From Spartobacteria bacterium (GTDB taxonomy: Bacteria; Verrucomicrobiota; Verrucomicrobiia; Chthoniobacterales; Chthoniobacteraceae): a stretch of DNA of 64,000 nucleotides. A program made the translations under genes and the position numbers. Shown here in pieces: positions 53,279-63,900 of this stretch. The DNA is taken from the NCBI GenBank assembly GCA_021324825.1, contig JAJPII010000035.1, forward strand, positions 1 to 64,000, in the 5' to 3' direction. The notes beneath the pieces were generated by a model. That model worked only from the letters and a program-made list of their open reading frames with translations. It was not told the origin of the DNA and did no database searches. How positions within the stretch are numbered: position 1 is the stretch's first letter; each line of letters opens with the position of its first letter.

Positions 53279-54532
53279 TCAGCGGTCGCATTCCCCCATG
53301 ACAAAGTCGAGGCTGCCCAGGATCGCCACCACGTCGCTCATCATGTAGCCGGGCAGGATCGACGACAGGATGCTGAGGTTGCAGAACGAGGGGGCGCGGA
53401 TTTTCAACCGGTGGGGCGTCCCTCCGCCGCGGCTGTTGATGTAGAAACCGAGTTCGCCCTTGGGGTTTTCCGCGCCGAAATAGACCTCGCCGGGCGGGGC
53501 GTCGATGCCTTCCGTGTGGATGAGGAAGTGGTGGATCAGCTCCTCCATCTTCGTCAACACCGTTCGTTTCGGCGGCGGGAAGTTCTTTGGATCGGAGACG
53601 TTGATGGGGCCGTCCGGCAATTTTTCGATGGCCTGTTCGAGGATGCGGACGCTCTGCCGCATCTCCTCCAGGCGGACGAGGTAGCGGTCGTAACAATCGC
53701 CCGCGCTTCCTATCGGGATGTCGAATTCGTAGTTCTGGTAATCGAGATAGGGATGCTTTTTCCGCAGGTCGTGATCGACGCCGCTGCCGCGAAGATTCGG
53801 CCCGGTCAGCCCGAAATCGATCGCCGCCGCCCTGGAGATGACGCCGATGTCGCGCGTGCGATCCATGAAGATGCGGTTCCGGGTCAGGAGATTGTCGGTC
53901 TCGTTGAGGCTGGGGGTGAATTTCTTGAGGAAGTCGCGCAGCCGCGGGAGGAAGCTCTCCGGCAGATCGCGCGTCTGGCCGCCGATCCGCGTGTAGGAAG
54001 TCGTGAAACGCGCGCCGGTGAGGAGTTCAAAGAGATCGTAGAGTTTTTCCCGTTGGGTGAACGTGTAGAGGAAAACCGTCATCGCGCCCAGGTCGAGCGC
54101 GAAGGCGCCAAGGCCGAGCAGATGGGAGGAGATGCGGGCCATCTCGCAACAGATCACGCGGATCGCCTTGCCGCGCGGGGGAAGCTCCCAGCCCATCAGC
54201 TTCTCGACGGCGAGCGCGTAGGCCACGTTGTTCGCCAGCGGCGCCAGGTAATCGAGCCGGTCCGTGTACGGCACGAACTGGTTGTACTGCATGTTCTCGG
54301 CTATCTTTTCGTCGCCGCGGTGCAGGTAGCCGATGTCCGGCGCCGCCTTGGTTATCAGTTCGCCGTCCAATTCCAGCACGAGCCGCAAAACGCCGTGCGT
54401 GGCGGGGTGGGAAGGCCCCATGTTCAGGATCAGCTTTTCGCCCAGCAGATCGCCCTCGGCGAACTCATCGGCGCCCTGGCTGGCGCGCGCGGCCGTGTCC
54501 GGCCTGTTTAACTCATGTGTGGTAAGAGCCAT
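53279..54532 (-). CDS. nuoD: NADH-quinone oxidoreductase subunit D
   Basis: A 417-residue 49-kDa-type subunit. NMGPSHPATHGVLRLVLELDGE near the N-terminus holds quinone-site histidines, followed by IGYLHRGDEKIAE, RLDYLAPLANNVAYALAVEKLMG and EGIDAPPGEVYFGAENPKGELGFYI. It is not fused to NuoC, and no nuoA, B or C lies upstream in this window; the 5' neighbour is carbonic anhydrase, 90 bases away. It is therefore the first gene of this nuo operon. Confidence 0.97.
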   Translation of the reverse strand: MALTTHELNRPDTAARASQGADEFAEGDLLGEKLILNMGPSHPATHGVLRLVLELDGELITKAAPDIGYLHRGDEKIAENMQYNQFVPYTDRLDYLAPLANNVAYALAVEKLMGWELPPRGKAIRVICCEMARISSHLLGLGAFALDLGAMTVFLYTFTQREKLYDLFELLTGARFTTSYTRIGGQTRDLPESFLPRLRDFLKKFTPSLNETDNLLTRNRIFMDRTRDIGVISRAAAIDFGLTGPNLRGSGVDHDLRKKHPYLDYQNYEFDIPIGSAGDCYDRYLVRLEEMRQSVRILEQAIEKLPDGPINVSDPKNFPPPKRTVLTKMEELIHHFLIHTEGIDAPPGEVYFGAENPKGELGFYINSRGGGTPHRLKIRAPSFCNLSILSSILPGYMMSDVVAILGSLDFVMGECDR

Positions 54533-54587
54533 TTAAAGCACTCCGAGCGACTTTAGATTTGCCTCCAAAAGTCGCAAGCCCCAATTC

Positions 54588-54601
54588 GTGAAAAATTTCA
54601 C
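54588..54601. promoter_or_regulatory. Palindrome between carbonic anhydrase and nuoD genes
   Basis: GTGAAAAATTTCAC is a perfect inverted repeat with 6-base arms around AA, within the 90-base gap upstream of nuoD and 20 bases past the carbonic anhydrase stop. It could be an operator for the nuo operon or part of a transcript-end hairpin for the upstream gene. No T-tract follows on either strand. Confidence 0.35.
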
Positions 54602-54622
54602 AAGCGGAAGAAGCGGGGCGAC

Positions 54623-55258
54623 TCAGCGCAAAGCCGCGACCGCGGCATCGTAAACCGGACGCGCTTCGTCAAGGCTGGAGACAGTGCTGCTCAAGTCCCG
54701 CAGGATTCCGTCCCGCAAGCCGTAGATCCAGCCGTGGAGCGTCAATTCCTGGCCGCGCTCCCAGGCGTCGCGGATGATGGTCGTCTGGCTGACATTGGCG
54801 ACCTGCTCGATGACGTTCAATTCGCAAAGACGGTCGGCGGCCCTCGAATCATCCGCCAGGAGTTTCTCATGCTTCTCGCGCACGTCCTGGACGTGGCGCA
54901 GCCAGTTGTCGCTCAACCCAATCCTGTCGCGGCGCAGCGCGGTCTGCACGCCGCTGCATCCGTAGTGGCCGCAAACGATGATGTGCCGCACCTTGAGGAT
55001 GTCCACCGCGAACTGGATGACCGACAGGCAATTCAGATCGGTATGCACGACGAGGTTGGCGATATTCCGGTGGACGAAAAGCTCGCCGGGGAGAAGCCCC
55101 ACGATCTCGTTGGCCGGCACGCGGCTGTCCGAGCAGCCGATCCAGAGATAGCTGGGCGATTGCTGCCGCGACAGCTTCAGGAAAAAGTCGGGGTCCTCCT
55201 GCCGGATGCTTCCGGCCCAGGCTCTGTTATTCTCGAAAAGTTGGCTTAGGGTTCGCAT
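54623..55258 (-). CDS. Beta-class carbonic anhydrase
   Basis: A 211-residue enzyme. Zinc ligands C42 and D44 (WIGCSDSRVPAN), H98 and C101 (CGHYGCSGV) are in place, as is the dimer-interface EIVGLLPGELFVHRNIANLV. It interconverts CO2 and bicarbonate in the cytosol. ATG at 55258 gives the family N-terminus MRTLSQLFENNRAW; an open frame extends 34 codons upstream into the tRNA promoter region. It reads divergently from tRNA-Cys. Confidence 0.95.
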   Translation of the reverse strand: MRTLSQLFENNRAWAGSIRQEDPDFFLKLSRQQSPSYLWIGCSDSRVPANEIVGLLPGELFVHRNIANLVVHTDLNCLSVIQFAVDILKVRHIIVCGHYGCSGVQTALRRDRIGLSDNWLRHVQDVREKHEKLLADDSRAADRLCELNVIEQVANVSQTTIIRDAWERGQELTLHGWIYGLRDGILRDLSSTVSSLDEARPVYDAAVAALR

Positions 55259-55325
55259 GGCGCGCGATAACTTGTTTGCAGGAATGGAAATATTTGCAAT
55301 CCTTCCGGTCAAGCCAGCAATCACG

Positions 55326-55400
55326 GCGGGGTAGCCAAGTGGTAAGGCAGCGGTCTGCAAAACCGCTATCCGCGGGTTCGATTCCCGCCCCCGCCTCCAG
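55326..55400 (+). tRNA. tRNA-Cys (GCA)
   Basis: A cloverleaf with acceptor arms GGCGGGG and CCCCGCC, discriminator T and encoded CCA. The anticodon stem-loop GCGGT-CTGCAAA-ACCGC places GCA at 55358-55360. The T arm is GCGGG-TTCGATT-CCCGC. It lies between the divergent carbonic anhydrase gene and the convergent piuC gene. Confidence 0.97.
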
Positions 55401-55403
55401 TGC

Positions 55404-56078
55404 TCAGACCTCCGCCCATTGGCGGAGGAGATTATGATAGACGCCCGTGAATTGGACGGCGAGCGGGTTGTTCTCCCGGTTCAATTGCTGGATGCCAAGG
55501 TCGAGATCGAACAGGAGCGACCGCTTTGCGTCGTCGCGGACCATGCTCTGGATCCAGAAGAAGGAGCCTACCCGCGCGCCGCGCGTGACGGGCCGCACTT
55601 GATGAAGGCTCGTGGCCGGGTAGAGAACCATGTGCCCGGCGGGAAGCTTCACTTTTTTCATGCCGTAGGTGTCTTCGACGCAGAGTTCCCCGCCGTCGTA
55701 TTCGCCCGGTTCGACGAGGAATAGCGTGGCGGATATGTCGGTGCGGATGCGCTGCGGGGTTCCCGCGACCTGCCGGATGGCGTTGTCCACGTGCGTTCCG
55801 AAGGATTGGCCGCCGCTGTAGCGGTTGAACAGGGGAGGGAAGATTCGCTGGGGGAGCGCGGCGGCGATGAAGAGCGGATTGGCGGCGAGCGCGCCCAGGA
55901 TCATCCCGCCCAGTTCGCGGGCGGCGGGGTGGCTCTCGGGAAGCTGCATGTTGTCCTTGGCCCTGGCGGACTGGAAGCCGGCGGTGACTTTGCCGTCCAC
56001 CCACTCGGCTTTGTCGAGGATGTGGCGCGCGGTCGAGAGTTGCTCGACGCTTAGAATGTCGGGGATGGTCAGCAACAT
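55404..56078 (-). CDS. piuC: Fe(II)/2-oxoglutarate dioxygenase PiuC (PKHD-type)
   Basis: A 224-residue PKHD-type hydroxylase. Metal ligands H96 and D98 (FGTHVDNAI) and H159 (SLHQVRPV) form the facial triad, and R169 should hold 2-oxoglutarate. The family (PiuC/YbiX) is found next to iron-regulated TonB receptors, as here, and is thought to help iron release or receptor-linked siderophore handling, but its substrate is not established. The ATG overlaps the receptor stop by one base. The 3' end is three bases from tRNA-Cys. Confidence 0.93.
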   Translation of the reverse strand: MLLTIPDILSVEQLSTARHILDKAEWVDGKVTAGFQSARAKDNMQLPESHPAARELGGMILGALAANPLFIAAALPQRIFPPLFNRYSGGQSFGTHVDNAIRQVAGTPQRIRTDISATLFLVEPGEYDGGELCVEDTYGMKKVKLPAGHMVLYPATSLHQVRPVTRGARVGSFFWIQSMVRDDAKRSLLFDLDLGIQQLNRENNPLAVQFTGVYHNLLRQWAEV

Positions 56079-58228
56079 CAGAATTTGAAGTTCGTGCCGA
56101 TGAAGAGAACGCGTCCTTCGCCGGGATTTACGTGCCCGGGATGAACGCCGTCATAGTAGTATTGGTTCGTGAGGTTGTCGATATTCGCCTGGATTTCGAC
56201 ATTCCTGTTCAACTGATACTTCAGCATGGCGCTCAGGGTGGCATAGCCGGGCGCTTCCATCAGCAATCCGTTGGCGGGGTCGGGCGATTCGGAGGCCGTC
56301 CGTTTGGAGACGGCGTAGAGCCCGAAACCGGCCTGGAGTTTCCACGGCAGGTCATACGTCGTCCAAAGGGAGACGGTGTTCTTCGGCGCGTTCAGGACGG
56401 GATGGCCGATGAGGGTCGGGTCGCTGGAAGCCGTTATCTTTCCATATTGATACGTGTAGTTGAGGAGGACGCGCCATTTTTCCGTCAGCCTGCCCACCGC
56501 GCCGAGTTCGAAGCCGATGACCCGTTCTCTCCCGTTGAAGACATCGAGCAACGGATCGTCGAGATCGACCGGCGCGGGGTTTTTTTGTTCGTCCCAGAAC
56601 ACGGCGCCCGTCACCAATAGCCGTTGCGCGAACAAATCCCATTTGGTTCCGACTTCCACCTCGAAATTCCTCCCGACGCCGACCTCCCCGGTGGAAGGGG
56701 GCAGGGTCGGTTCCGACGAGATTGAGAGTTGCTGGATGTTCGGATGCACGGATGTGCCGGCCGCCAGGTAGATGCTGCCGTTGGGGAGCGGTTTGTACAC
56801 CAGCGCGGAGCGCCAGCTGAACAAGTCGTCGGTCGCCGAAAAACGCGCCGCCGGTTCCACGGTTTCGGAGTAACGGGATGTAGGCCGGTCAAAGCGGACG
56901 CCTCCGATGAATGTCCACTGTTTGCCGATCTGCATCGTATGGATCAGGTAGGCCGAGAGCGTGTCGACCCGCGCATGCACAATGGTGGAGACGGGGCCGT
57001 GGCCGGTGAACCGCTGGTTTTCGTTGGGATTCAGGAGCCCGGTAGTCGGGACGTCTTCCCAGCCCGGTTCGATCCGGTGGGGGTCGACGTCCTGGTGGAC
57101 ATACTCGAAGCCCGTGATGATGGAGTGGGAGACCGGGCCGGTGTCGAATTTCGAGAGAAGGCTGATGTCCTGGTCTATGAGCCTGTCCGTGCTGACGCCG
57201 TCGATGATGTCGCGCTCGACCAACGCCGAGCCAAGCGGCGTTCCGGGCGGGATATTCCCCGTGTCCGCCTGGGAAATACGGAAACTGCGGTAGTACGTCC
57301 CGGCCCGGAATTGTTCCCGCAGGGTGAAATGTTCGCCGAAGTCGCGCTCGAAACGGAGGGCGCCGATGTTCACATCGGTCTTCAGGTAGTCGCTCTTGAA
57401 GCCGTAGAAGTTGCGGCGATCCACGGGCGCGGGCTTGTCGTAAAGCCACGGGATTCCGTAGTCGGGAGTGTTGTCTTCGGATTGGTGGAAATAGCTCAGG
57501 AGCAGCCGGGTGGGGGTGTCGATGCCGAAGGCCAGCGACGGCGCCGCGCCCCAGCGGGCGTAACCGGCGTCGTCGCGCCCGGCGACATCCGAGCGGTCGG
57601 CCATGAGGTTCAGGCGGAACGCCGCGCCCGAAAGTTTTGGGATCGGCTGGTTGATGTCGAGCGTGGCGCGCTGGGTGTTATCCGTGCCGTATTCCGCCGA
57701 GCCCGCCGTGAAGGCCCGGAGTTCCGGCGTTTTCGACACCTGGTTCACGACGCCGCCGGAGGAGCCGCGGCCAAACTCCGCCGAGGACGGTCCTTTGAGC
57801 GCCTCGACCGCCTCAAGATTAAAAGGGTCGCGGTTGTAACTGCCAAAGTCGGTCATCCCGTCCAGGAAGATGTCCGAGCGCGCCGCGAACCCGCGGATGG
57901 AGAAATTGTCGCCCTGGTAGCTCCCTTCGCCCGCCCCGATGCTGATGCCCGAGACATTCCGCAGGGAATCGCGAAGGGTGGTGACGCCCTCGTCTTCCAT
58001 GAGTTGTTTGGTTACCACCGCGGCCGATTGCGGCGTATCGACCAGCGGCTCGCCGTTTTTGAAAAGCGAGAGGGAATCGGCCTTGTAACCTCCCTCGCCG
58101 GTGACGACGACTTCGGGAAGCTGTGTGGTGGATTGGGCGTGGGCGCCGAGCAGGATCGCATTGGCGAGAGCCAGCGAGGCGGCGACGGTTTTTTTGTCTT
58201 TGGAACGGGTGTATCTTTTGCGCGGCAT
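56078..58228 (-). CDS. TonB-dependent siderophore receptor (Fiu/PiuA-like)
   Basis: A 716-residue outer membrane receptor. A basic N-terminal signal with [17 protein letters not shown] is followed by a TonB-box-like [12 protein letters not shown], the plug domain ([49 protein letters not shown]) and a barrel ending in GTNFKF. Together with piuC this is the Fiu/PiuA catecholate-type arrangement for ferric siderophores. ATG at 58228 was chosen for the signal peptide. No sequence resembling the TGCAA-N5-TTGCA operator lies upstream, so it is probably under another regulator. Confidence 0.9.
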   Translation of the reverse strand: MPRKRYTRSKDKKTVAASLALANAILLGAHAQSTTQLPEVVVTGEGGYKADSLSLFKNGEPLVDTPQSAAVVTKQLMEDEGVTTLRDSLRNVSGISIGAGEGSYQGDNFSIRGFAARSDIFLDGMTDFGSYNRDPFNLEAVEALKGPSSAEFGRGSSGGVVNQVSKTPELRAFTAGSAEYGTDNTQRATLDINQPIPKLSGAAFRLNLMADRSDVAGRDDAGYARWGAAPSLAFGIDTPTRLLLSYFHQSEDNTPDYGIPWLYDKPAPVDRRNFYGFKSDYLKTDVNIGALRFERDFGEHFTLREQFRAGTYYRSFRISQADTGNIPPGTPLGSALVERDIIDGVSTDRLIDQDISLLSKFDTGPVSHSIITGFEYVHQDVDPHRIEPGWEDVPTTGLLNPNENQRFTGHGPVSTIVHARVDTLSAYLIHTMQIGKQWTFIGGVRFDRPTSRYSETVEPAARFSATDDLFSWRSALVYKPLPNGSIYLAAGTSVHPNIQQLSISSEPTLPPSTGEVGVGRNFEVEVGTKWDLFAQRLLVTGAVFWDEQKNPAPVDLDDPLLDVFNGRERVIGFELGAVGRLTEKWRVLLNYTYQYGKITASSDPTLIGHPVLNAPKNTVSLWTTYDLPWKLQAGFGLYAVSKRTASESPDPANGLLMEAPGYATLSAMLKYQLNRNVEIQANIDNLTNQYYYDGVHPGHVNPGEGRVLFIGTNFKF

Positions 58229-58352
58229 ACGTGCCGTCCCCGCATAGCAAAGGATATGCCAGCCCATTCCACAGAGAGGGCCTCACGGGGATCGCCGCCG
58301 GGACGGATAGTTTCGATCCGAACGCAATGCGGGCAGGGATATTTTCTGACCG

Positions 58353-58916
58353 TTACAGGTTCAGGAAATTTTGCAGCAGGCGCTTGCCTTCCAACGTCAA
58401 AATCGACTCGGGATGGAACTGGACGCCGTAAATGGGAAACGCCTTGTGTCGCAACCCCATTATCTCATTCTCGGCCGTGGAGGCGGTGATTTCGAGAACA
58501 TCGGGAAGCGTCTCCCGCCGCACGATGAGGGAATGGTACCGCGTCGCCTCGAACGGGCTTGGCAACCCCGCGAAGACGCCCGCGCCATTGTGGAGGATGG
58601 GGGATGTCTTGCCGTGCATGAGCCGGTCCGCGCGGACGACTTCGCCGCCGAACACATCCCCGATGCATTGGTGGCCGAGGCATACGCCAAGGATCGGCGT
58701 CGTCTCCCCGAAGCGCCGGATGACGTCGTTGCTGACGCCCGCCTCCCTCGGCGTGCAAGGCCCGGGCGAGATGCAGATGCGCTCGGGTTTCATTTCCGCG
58801 ATCTCGTCCGGCGAGATTTCGTCGTTCCGCTTGATGACCATCTCCGCGCCCAGTTCCCCGAAGTATTGCACCAGGTTGTAGGTGAAGGAGTCGTAGTTAT
58901 CGAGAACGAGCATCAT
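58353..58916 (-). CDS. trpG: Anthranilate synthase component II (TrpG/PabA)
   Basis: A 187-residue class I glutamine amidotransferase. Catalytic C79 is in [12 protein letters not shown], with H168 and E170 in [10 protein letters not shown]. It supplies ammonia from glutamine to TrpE; proteins of this type may also serve PabB for folate. The ATG overlaps the trpE stop (ATGA), favouring a stoichiometric TrpE-TrpG complex. Confidence 0.95.
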   Translation of the reverse strand: MMLVLDNYDSFTYNLVQYFGELGAEMVIKRNDEISPDEIAEMKPERICISPGPCTPREAGVSNDVIRRFGETTPILGVCLGHQCIGDVFGGEVVRADRLMHGKTSPILHNGAGVFAGLPSPFEATRYHSLIVRRETLPDVLEITASTAENEIMGLRHKAFPIYGVQFHPESILTLEGKRLLQNFLNL

Positions 58917-60400
58917 GACACTTCTCCCGCGCGTTCGAGCGCCCGCATCATCCCCATCGCCTTGTTCACGGTCTCCTGGTATTCTCCTTCCGGGGTCGAG
59001 TCGGCCACGACGCCGCCGCCGGCCTGCACGTACGCGCGACCGTCCTTCAATACCACCGTCCGCAGCGCGATGCAGGAGTCAAGATTGCCGTCGAATCCGA
59101 AATAACCCACGGCGCCCGCGTACGTGCCGCGTTTGCTTTTCTCGAATTGGTTGATGATCTGCATGGCGCGGACTTTCGGCGAGCCGGAGACGGTGCCCGC
59201 GGGGAATGTCGCCCGCATCACGTCGTAGGCGTTCCGGTCCTTGCGCAGCGCGCCGACCACGTTGGAAACGATGTGCATGACGTGGCTGTACCTCTCGATG
59301 GTCATGAAATCCGTGACCCGCACGGAGCCGAAATCGGCGATGCGCCCCACGTCATTGCGCGCCAGGTCCACCAGCATGAGATGCTCGGCCCGTTCCTTCG
59401 GGTCCGCCAGGAGTTCCCTTGCGTTCCGTTCGTCCTCTTCCTCGTCCCCGCCGCGGCGGCGCGTGCCCGCTATGGGGCGGATTTCCACCCGACCTTCCTT
59501 GGCGCGCACGTGGACTTCCGGCGAACTGCCGACCAGCGAGAACCGGCCGCCGAACTTCAAACAGAACATGTAGGGGGAAGGGTTAACGAAACGGAGGGAG
59601 CGGTACAGGGTCAGCGCATCGCCCGCGTACGGCGCCTCGAAGCGCTGCGAGGGGACGATCTGGAATATATCCCCGGCGTGGATGAATTCCTGGCAATCCC
59701 GCACGGTCCGCAGATATTCCTCGTGCGTGGTGTTGGAGCGGGGCTGGATCGGCGAAGTCTCGCGGAAAACATTGACGGGCGGCAGGTTCGCGGGCCGGGC
59801 CAGCCTTTGCAGCACGTCGTCGATCCGGGCGCCCGCCTCGTCGTAAGCGCGATCCGCATCGCCCTCGACGTGCGCGTTTGCAAGCACCCGCAGGCGGCGC
59901 AGGCGGTGGTCGAACACCAGCATCGCGCCCGTAACCAGGAAGAGCGTCTCGGGCAGGCCAAGCTCATCCTTCGGCGGCGGGGGGATCGTCGGCTCGAAGA
60001 ACCGGACAACATCGTAGGCCAGGTAACCGACCGCGCCGCCGGTGAAGGGGAGGGAGTTGTCCGGGGGCGAAGGCCGGAACTGCGCCATGAGTTTTTGCAA
60101 TTCCGCCAGCGGGTCGCCTTCCAGTTCCCGAACCTTTCCGCCCGGCCCGGTTATGCGCACGTTGCGCCCGTTGCTCTCGAAAATCATCTTCGGATCCGCG
60201 CCGACAAAGGAATAGCGGCCAACCTGGTCGCTCGTCTCCGCGGATTCGAGCAGGAAGGAATAGCCGCCCGCATCCAGCTTCTGGAAAGCGGAGACCGGCG
60301 TCTCGCAATCCGCGATCAATTCGGTGAAAACGGGGATGAGATTCGCCTCCCGCGCCAGCGCGCGAAACTCCTCGCGGGTCGGCTTCAATGGCGTGGTCAT
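58913..60400 (-). CDS. trpE: Anthranilate synthase component I
   Basis: A 495-residue chorismate-utilising enzyme. The N-terminal regulatory domain includes [21 protein letters not shown], where the LLES motif binds feedback-inhibiting tryptophan. The catalytic domain has [64 protein letters not shown] and [16 protein letters not shown]. It converts chorismate and ammonia to anthranilate. It begins directly after the hisI stop, with no intervening base. Confidence 0.95.
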   Translation of the reverse strand: MTTPLKPTREEFRALAREANLIPVFTELIADCETPVSAFQKLDAGGYSFLLESAETSDQVGRYSFVGADPKMIFESNGRNVRITGPGGKVRELEGDPLAELQKLMAQFRPSPPDNSLPFTGGAVGYLAYDVVRFFEPTIPPPPKDELGLPETLFLVTGAMLVFDHRLRRLRVLANAHVEGDADRAYDEAGARIDDVLQRLARPANLPPVNVFRETSPIQPRSNTTHEEYLRTVRDCQEFIHAGDIFQIVPSQRFEAPYAGDALTLYRSLRFVNPSPYMFCLKFGGRFSLVGSSPEVHVRAKEGRVEIRPIAGTRRRGGDEEEDERNARELLADPKERAEHLMLVDLARNDVGRIADFGSVRVTDFMTIERYSHVMHIVSNVVGALRKDRNAYDVMRATFPAGTVSGSPKVRAMQIINQFEKSKRGTYAGAVGYFGFDGNLDSCIALRTVVLKDGRAYVQAGGGVVADSTPEGEYQETVNKAMGMMRALERAGEVS

Positions 60401-60772
60401 CTATTTATAAACCGCCTCCGGGTCGAACAGTTTCTCTTCGGTTATCTTCAACGGCTCTCCCTGCCTGTCCAGGGGCTGGAAAAAACAGCTCCCGTAGCCG
60501 GTGTGGCACGCGCCGCTCTCCTGCTCCACTTCGAAAAGGAGCGCGTCTTTGTCGCAATCCACGAACCACGCGGAAACCTTTTGCGTGTGGCCGCTGGTCT
60601 CGCCCTTCAGCCACAGCTTTTGGCGCGAACGGCTCCAGTAGTGCATGACGCCCGTCTCCAGCGTTTTGCGGAGGGATTCGCGATTCATCCACGCCATCAT
60701 CAGGACGCGCCCGCGCTGTTGCACGATGGCGGGGATGAGGCCGTCTGAATTGTATTTGAAGTCGAGGTTCAT
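60401..60772 (-). CDS. hisI: Phosphoribosyl-AMP cyclohydrolase
   Basis: A 123-residue single-domain HisI without the HisE pyrophosphatase. Conserved parts are [36 protein letters not shown] and the zinc/Mg region [14 protein letters not shown] with [11 protein letters not shown]. It performs the third step of histidine synthesis. ATG at 60772 fits the family N-terminus ([11 protein letters not shown]). An in-frame ATG at 60808 would read through the terminator hairpin. No Shine-Dalgarno stands before 60772, because a U-tract ends five bases upstream. It heads an operon with trpE and trpG. Confidence 0.92.
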   Translation of the reverse strand: MNLDFKYNSDGLIPAIVQQRGRVLMMAWMNRESLRKTLETGVMHYWSRSRQKLWLKGETSGHTQKVSAWFVDCDKDALLFEVEQESGACHTGYGSCFFQPLDRQGEPLKITEEKLFDPEAVYK

Positions 60773-60777
60773 AAAAC

Positions 60778-60813
60778 AAAAAAGCCCGACGATCCGGGTT
60801 GGAATCATCGGGC
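60778..60813 (-). terminator. Leader terminator / probable attenuator before hisI-trpE-trpG
   Basis: On the minus strand GCCCGATGAT (60813-60804) pairs with ATCGTCGGGC (60793-60784), a 10-bp stem with one G-U pair and a 10-base loop, followed by TTTTTT. It stands just before hisI, and no minus-strand gene lies upstream, so it cannot be the end of another transcript. A second hairpin, GAACGGC-GTGACT-GCCGTTC, precedes it at 60865-60846. Confidence 0.6.
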
Positions 60814-60858
60814 GGAAATTCGGCGCATCGGCTTGCGGCGACCGTGAACGGCAGTCAC
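60805..60858 (-). CDS. Possible 17-codon leader peptide upstream of hisI
   Basis: GTG at 60858 opens a frame encoding [17 protein letters not shown], ending with TGA at 60805. The start lies exactly in the loop of the first leader hairpin and the stop lies inside the first arm of the terminator stem. The peptide is rich in Arg but has one His and no Trp, so classic tryptophan-codon attenuation is not supported. The TGA overlaps an in-frame ATG of the extended hisI frame. It may be chance; conservation would decide. Confidence 0.3.
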   Translation of the reverse strand: MTAVHGRRKPMRRISAR

Positions 60859-60869
60859 GCCGTTCGGCC

Positions 60870-60899
60870 CGTCTAGCAAAGTCGCCAATGCAAAGTCAC
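60870..60899 (-). promoter_or_regulatory. Possible promoter of the hisI-trpEG transcript
   Basis: GTGACT (60899-60894) and TAGACG (60875-60870) are spaced by 18 bases on the minus strand, about 100 bases upstream of hisI. Both hexamers are imperfect. The position would put the transcript start near 60863, just before the leader hairpin. Confidence 0.3.
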
Positions 60900-60962
60900 A
60901 GGTTTCCGATTACCCGCGAATGGCTCGCGGCGCAAGCTAATTTTCGTGTTAGACTCCGGCGG

Positions 60963-63900
60963 ATGAGGCTAAAGGATCACGCCGCGCGTGAACGGTTCGC
61001 CATGGAACTGGGCGCCAATTTCTGCGTCTCGGCGGGAGCGGGCGTGGGCAAGACGACGGCCATCGTGGAACGGGTCGCCCGGCTTGCGATCAAGGAGCCG
61101 AAGAACCTGCCGAAGCTCGTGGTCGTGACGTTCGCAAAGGAGGCCGCGGGGGAGTTGAAGGCGCGGTCGAGAGAACGGATTCTCCAGAATTTGCAGCCCT
61201 CCGCGCATCTCCGGCAGAACCTCCTTTCCGATCTGCGGCGCGCCTTTTTTGGAACGATCCACAGCTTTTGCGTGAAGCTGATACGGGAGCAGGGGCACCA
61301 CCTCGGGCTGCCGCGCGCTGTCGAGTTGCTGGACAGGTTTGGCGACGAGGCCCTCTGGGCGCGCTTCACCGAAAGCAGCGGCCTGGACGCTCTCCGGTTC
61401 CCGGAGGAGGCGCTCGCCGCCGTGCTCCGTTTTTTGTCGTTCGATGACCTGCTCCGCGTGGCCCGGCAACTCGATCCGCTCGTCGCGGAAAAGATAAAGG
61501 CCGCACACGTCGAGACGCCGATGCCCGTTCCCGCCTTCGAATCGGCGCTGGCGGACGACGGCGGGCGATCGAAGGACAACACGCGCAAGCACCAGGAACA
61601 TCTTCGCCAATGGCTGGACGATTTCGCGAACGGCGCGCCGTATCTCCAGTTGCCCAATTACACGACCGGCTCCGGCAAGTTCAAGGAAGCGTTTCGCCGG
61701 GAGCTTGTCCCGTTCGCGGCGTGGCTGGGGCGCGTCTCGGGCCGGATAGCGGCGGAGATTTCCATCGCGTACCGCGACTACCGGATCGAGAAGGGTTTCA
61801 TGACGTACGCCGACCAGATTCTCTGGTGCCGCAAGCTGATCGAGGACGGGCCGGTGCTGGAGCGGCTCCGGGAGCGCGGATATATCGTCATCCTGGACGA
61901 GGCGCAGGACACCGACGCGGAGATGTTCTCCATTCTGACCGAAATAACGCGCCCAAGGAATGCCGCCATCGACCAATGGCCGGAGGACCCTTCCGCGCCG
62001 GGCCCGGAACCGGGGCGGTTCTGTTTCGTCGGCGATGAACAGCAGGCCATCTTCGCCTCGCGGACGAACCTCGAGGTTTACACTGATTACATCCGGGCCT
62101 TTCGCGAAGGGCGCGGCGGGGAGAACTTGGAATTCTCGGTGACGATGCGCTGTCCCTCGCGCGTCATCAGGGCGGTCAACGCGCTCTTCTTCGAGAAAGA
62201 CCGGCTGCGGCAGACCTATGTCGCCTTCCGCGAATTGCTCGAAAAGCCCGGTTGCGGCGAGGGAAACGCATGGCGGCTCCCGCTCGCCCCGGCGCCGCCG
62301 GATACATGGGAAGTCGAGGAACTCTTCCTGCACGAATGCGAGCAGGTTGCCGCGTTCCTTTCGGAATTCCGGCTCGCGGGCCTTGGCGCGCGCGCGTGGA
62401 GCGAGATCGCCATCCTCTGCCCGCGCCATAAGTGGCTCGCGGCGGCGCATCACACTTTTCGCAGATACGACCTCCCGTGCCGGCTCGTGGACAAGAAGCA
62501 GCCCGACCTCGCGCTCGCCCACAGGAGCTGGCCCGCGGCGCTGCTCCACACGCTGTTGAACCCTTGGGACCGCTTCGAGTTGATCGGCGTGCTGCGGGAG
62601 ATATTCGCGATTTCCGACGTGGAGATCGCCGACGCTTATCTCCTTAACGGAAAGCGGCTGCACTCCGGGTTGAAGGAACATCTCTCGCCGGCGCTGAAGG
62701 AGGCGCTGGCGTTGCTTCACGAGCTCGGCGTTCCGACCGGCGGGGGGACTCTGAGCCGTTATGTGGATCGCGTCCTGGAAGAGACCCGGCTCGAAGCGCG
62801 TCTCGAAGCGACGGGAAACCAGCCCGAGGGGCTCGACGCTTTCCGGTTCGAGGCGATGCAGGCGGAGTGCGACGGCTTTTCGTTGCGCGATTGGGTCGGC
62901 GCGACGTGCCGCCGCTTGCGGCAAAGCGCGACGGCGGACGCGGGAGACGGCGACGAGATGCAGCTTCTGACCTGCATGAAGGCGAAGGGGCTTGAATGGC
63001 CGGTCGTCATCCCGCTTGGGCTGGGGAGGGAGATCAGGAACAGAAAGGAGAGCTTCCCGCGCATCGAGCAGGGCGAGGTTCATCTCTGCGCGGCGACGAT
63101 CGGCGAGCAGGCGGCGGAGGAGATGGCCCTGCGCGACAAGGAGGAAGTCCAGCGCGTCCTTTATGTCACGCTGACCCGCCCGCGTTCGACGCTCATTCTC
63201 CCGGACAGTTTCAAGCTGTACAGGCCGCGCACCGCCAATTTTCTTCATCTCGCGCGGTGGGATGAGTTGGACCACGCCTCGTTCCTCCGGGACCCGGCGG
63301 CCATCGGCGCGGAACCGTCCACCGCGGCGGCGGCGCGGAAATTCCAGGTCCATGGCGAACCGCCCGCTTCCCTCGTGAAGAGGGCGATCCTGAATTCAAA
63401 GGAGGCGCCCCAACGGATTCTTCCCCACGCGCTCGCGCCGGAACCGAAGCTGCCGGATTATCTTTCGGACAGCTATCCGGCCTCGGAGATCGGCGGCATC
63501 GACTACGGCCGGTGGTGGCACAAGACGCTGGAACATTTCCCCTGGGCGGAAAGCGGACGGGAGGCTTATACGGCGGGGATCATCGCGGGACTGCCGCCGC
63601 GTTTCCGGGAACGCGCGGAACGCGAATGGCTGAACTGGGTGCGCGGCGGCGCGTGCAAAGAGGTGACCGCCGCGGGAAAGGCCTTCCTGCGGGAGGCGCC
63701 CTTCGCCCATCCGCGCTCCGGCAGGGAGTGGATGGAAGGCGTTATCGACTTGATCGTCGTAACCCGGCAGGATGAACTCTGGATTCTCGATTGGAAGACC
63801 GACCGGCTCCTCGCGGGCGAGCGGGAGGAGGATTTCCGCTCCCGCCTCAAAGGACATTACGGCCCGCAATTGCAAGCCTATCGCGAAGTCCTCGAAAAAG

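Noticed and set aside
55262-55320. TTGCAG and TTGCAA near the tRNA-Cys gene as a further Zur-type operator
   Set aside because: The arms are separated by about 17 bases instead of 5 and do not form the TGCAA-N5-TTGCA pattern.
58229-58352. A Fur box upstream of the siderophore receptor
   Set aside because: No GATAAT-like or other clear inverted repeat is visible; only a weak CGGAT/ATCCG pair is present.
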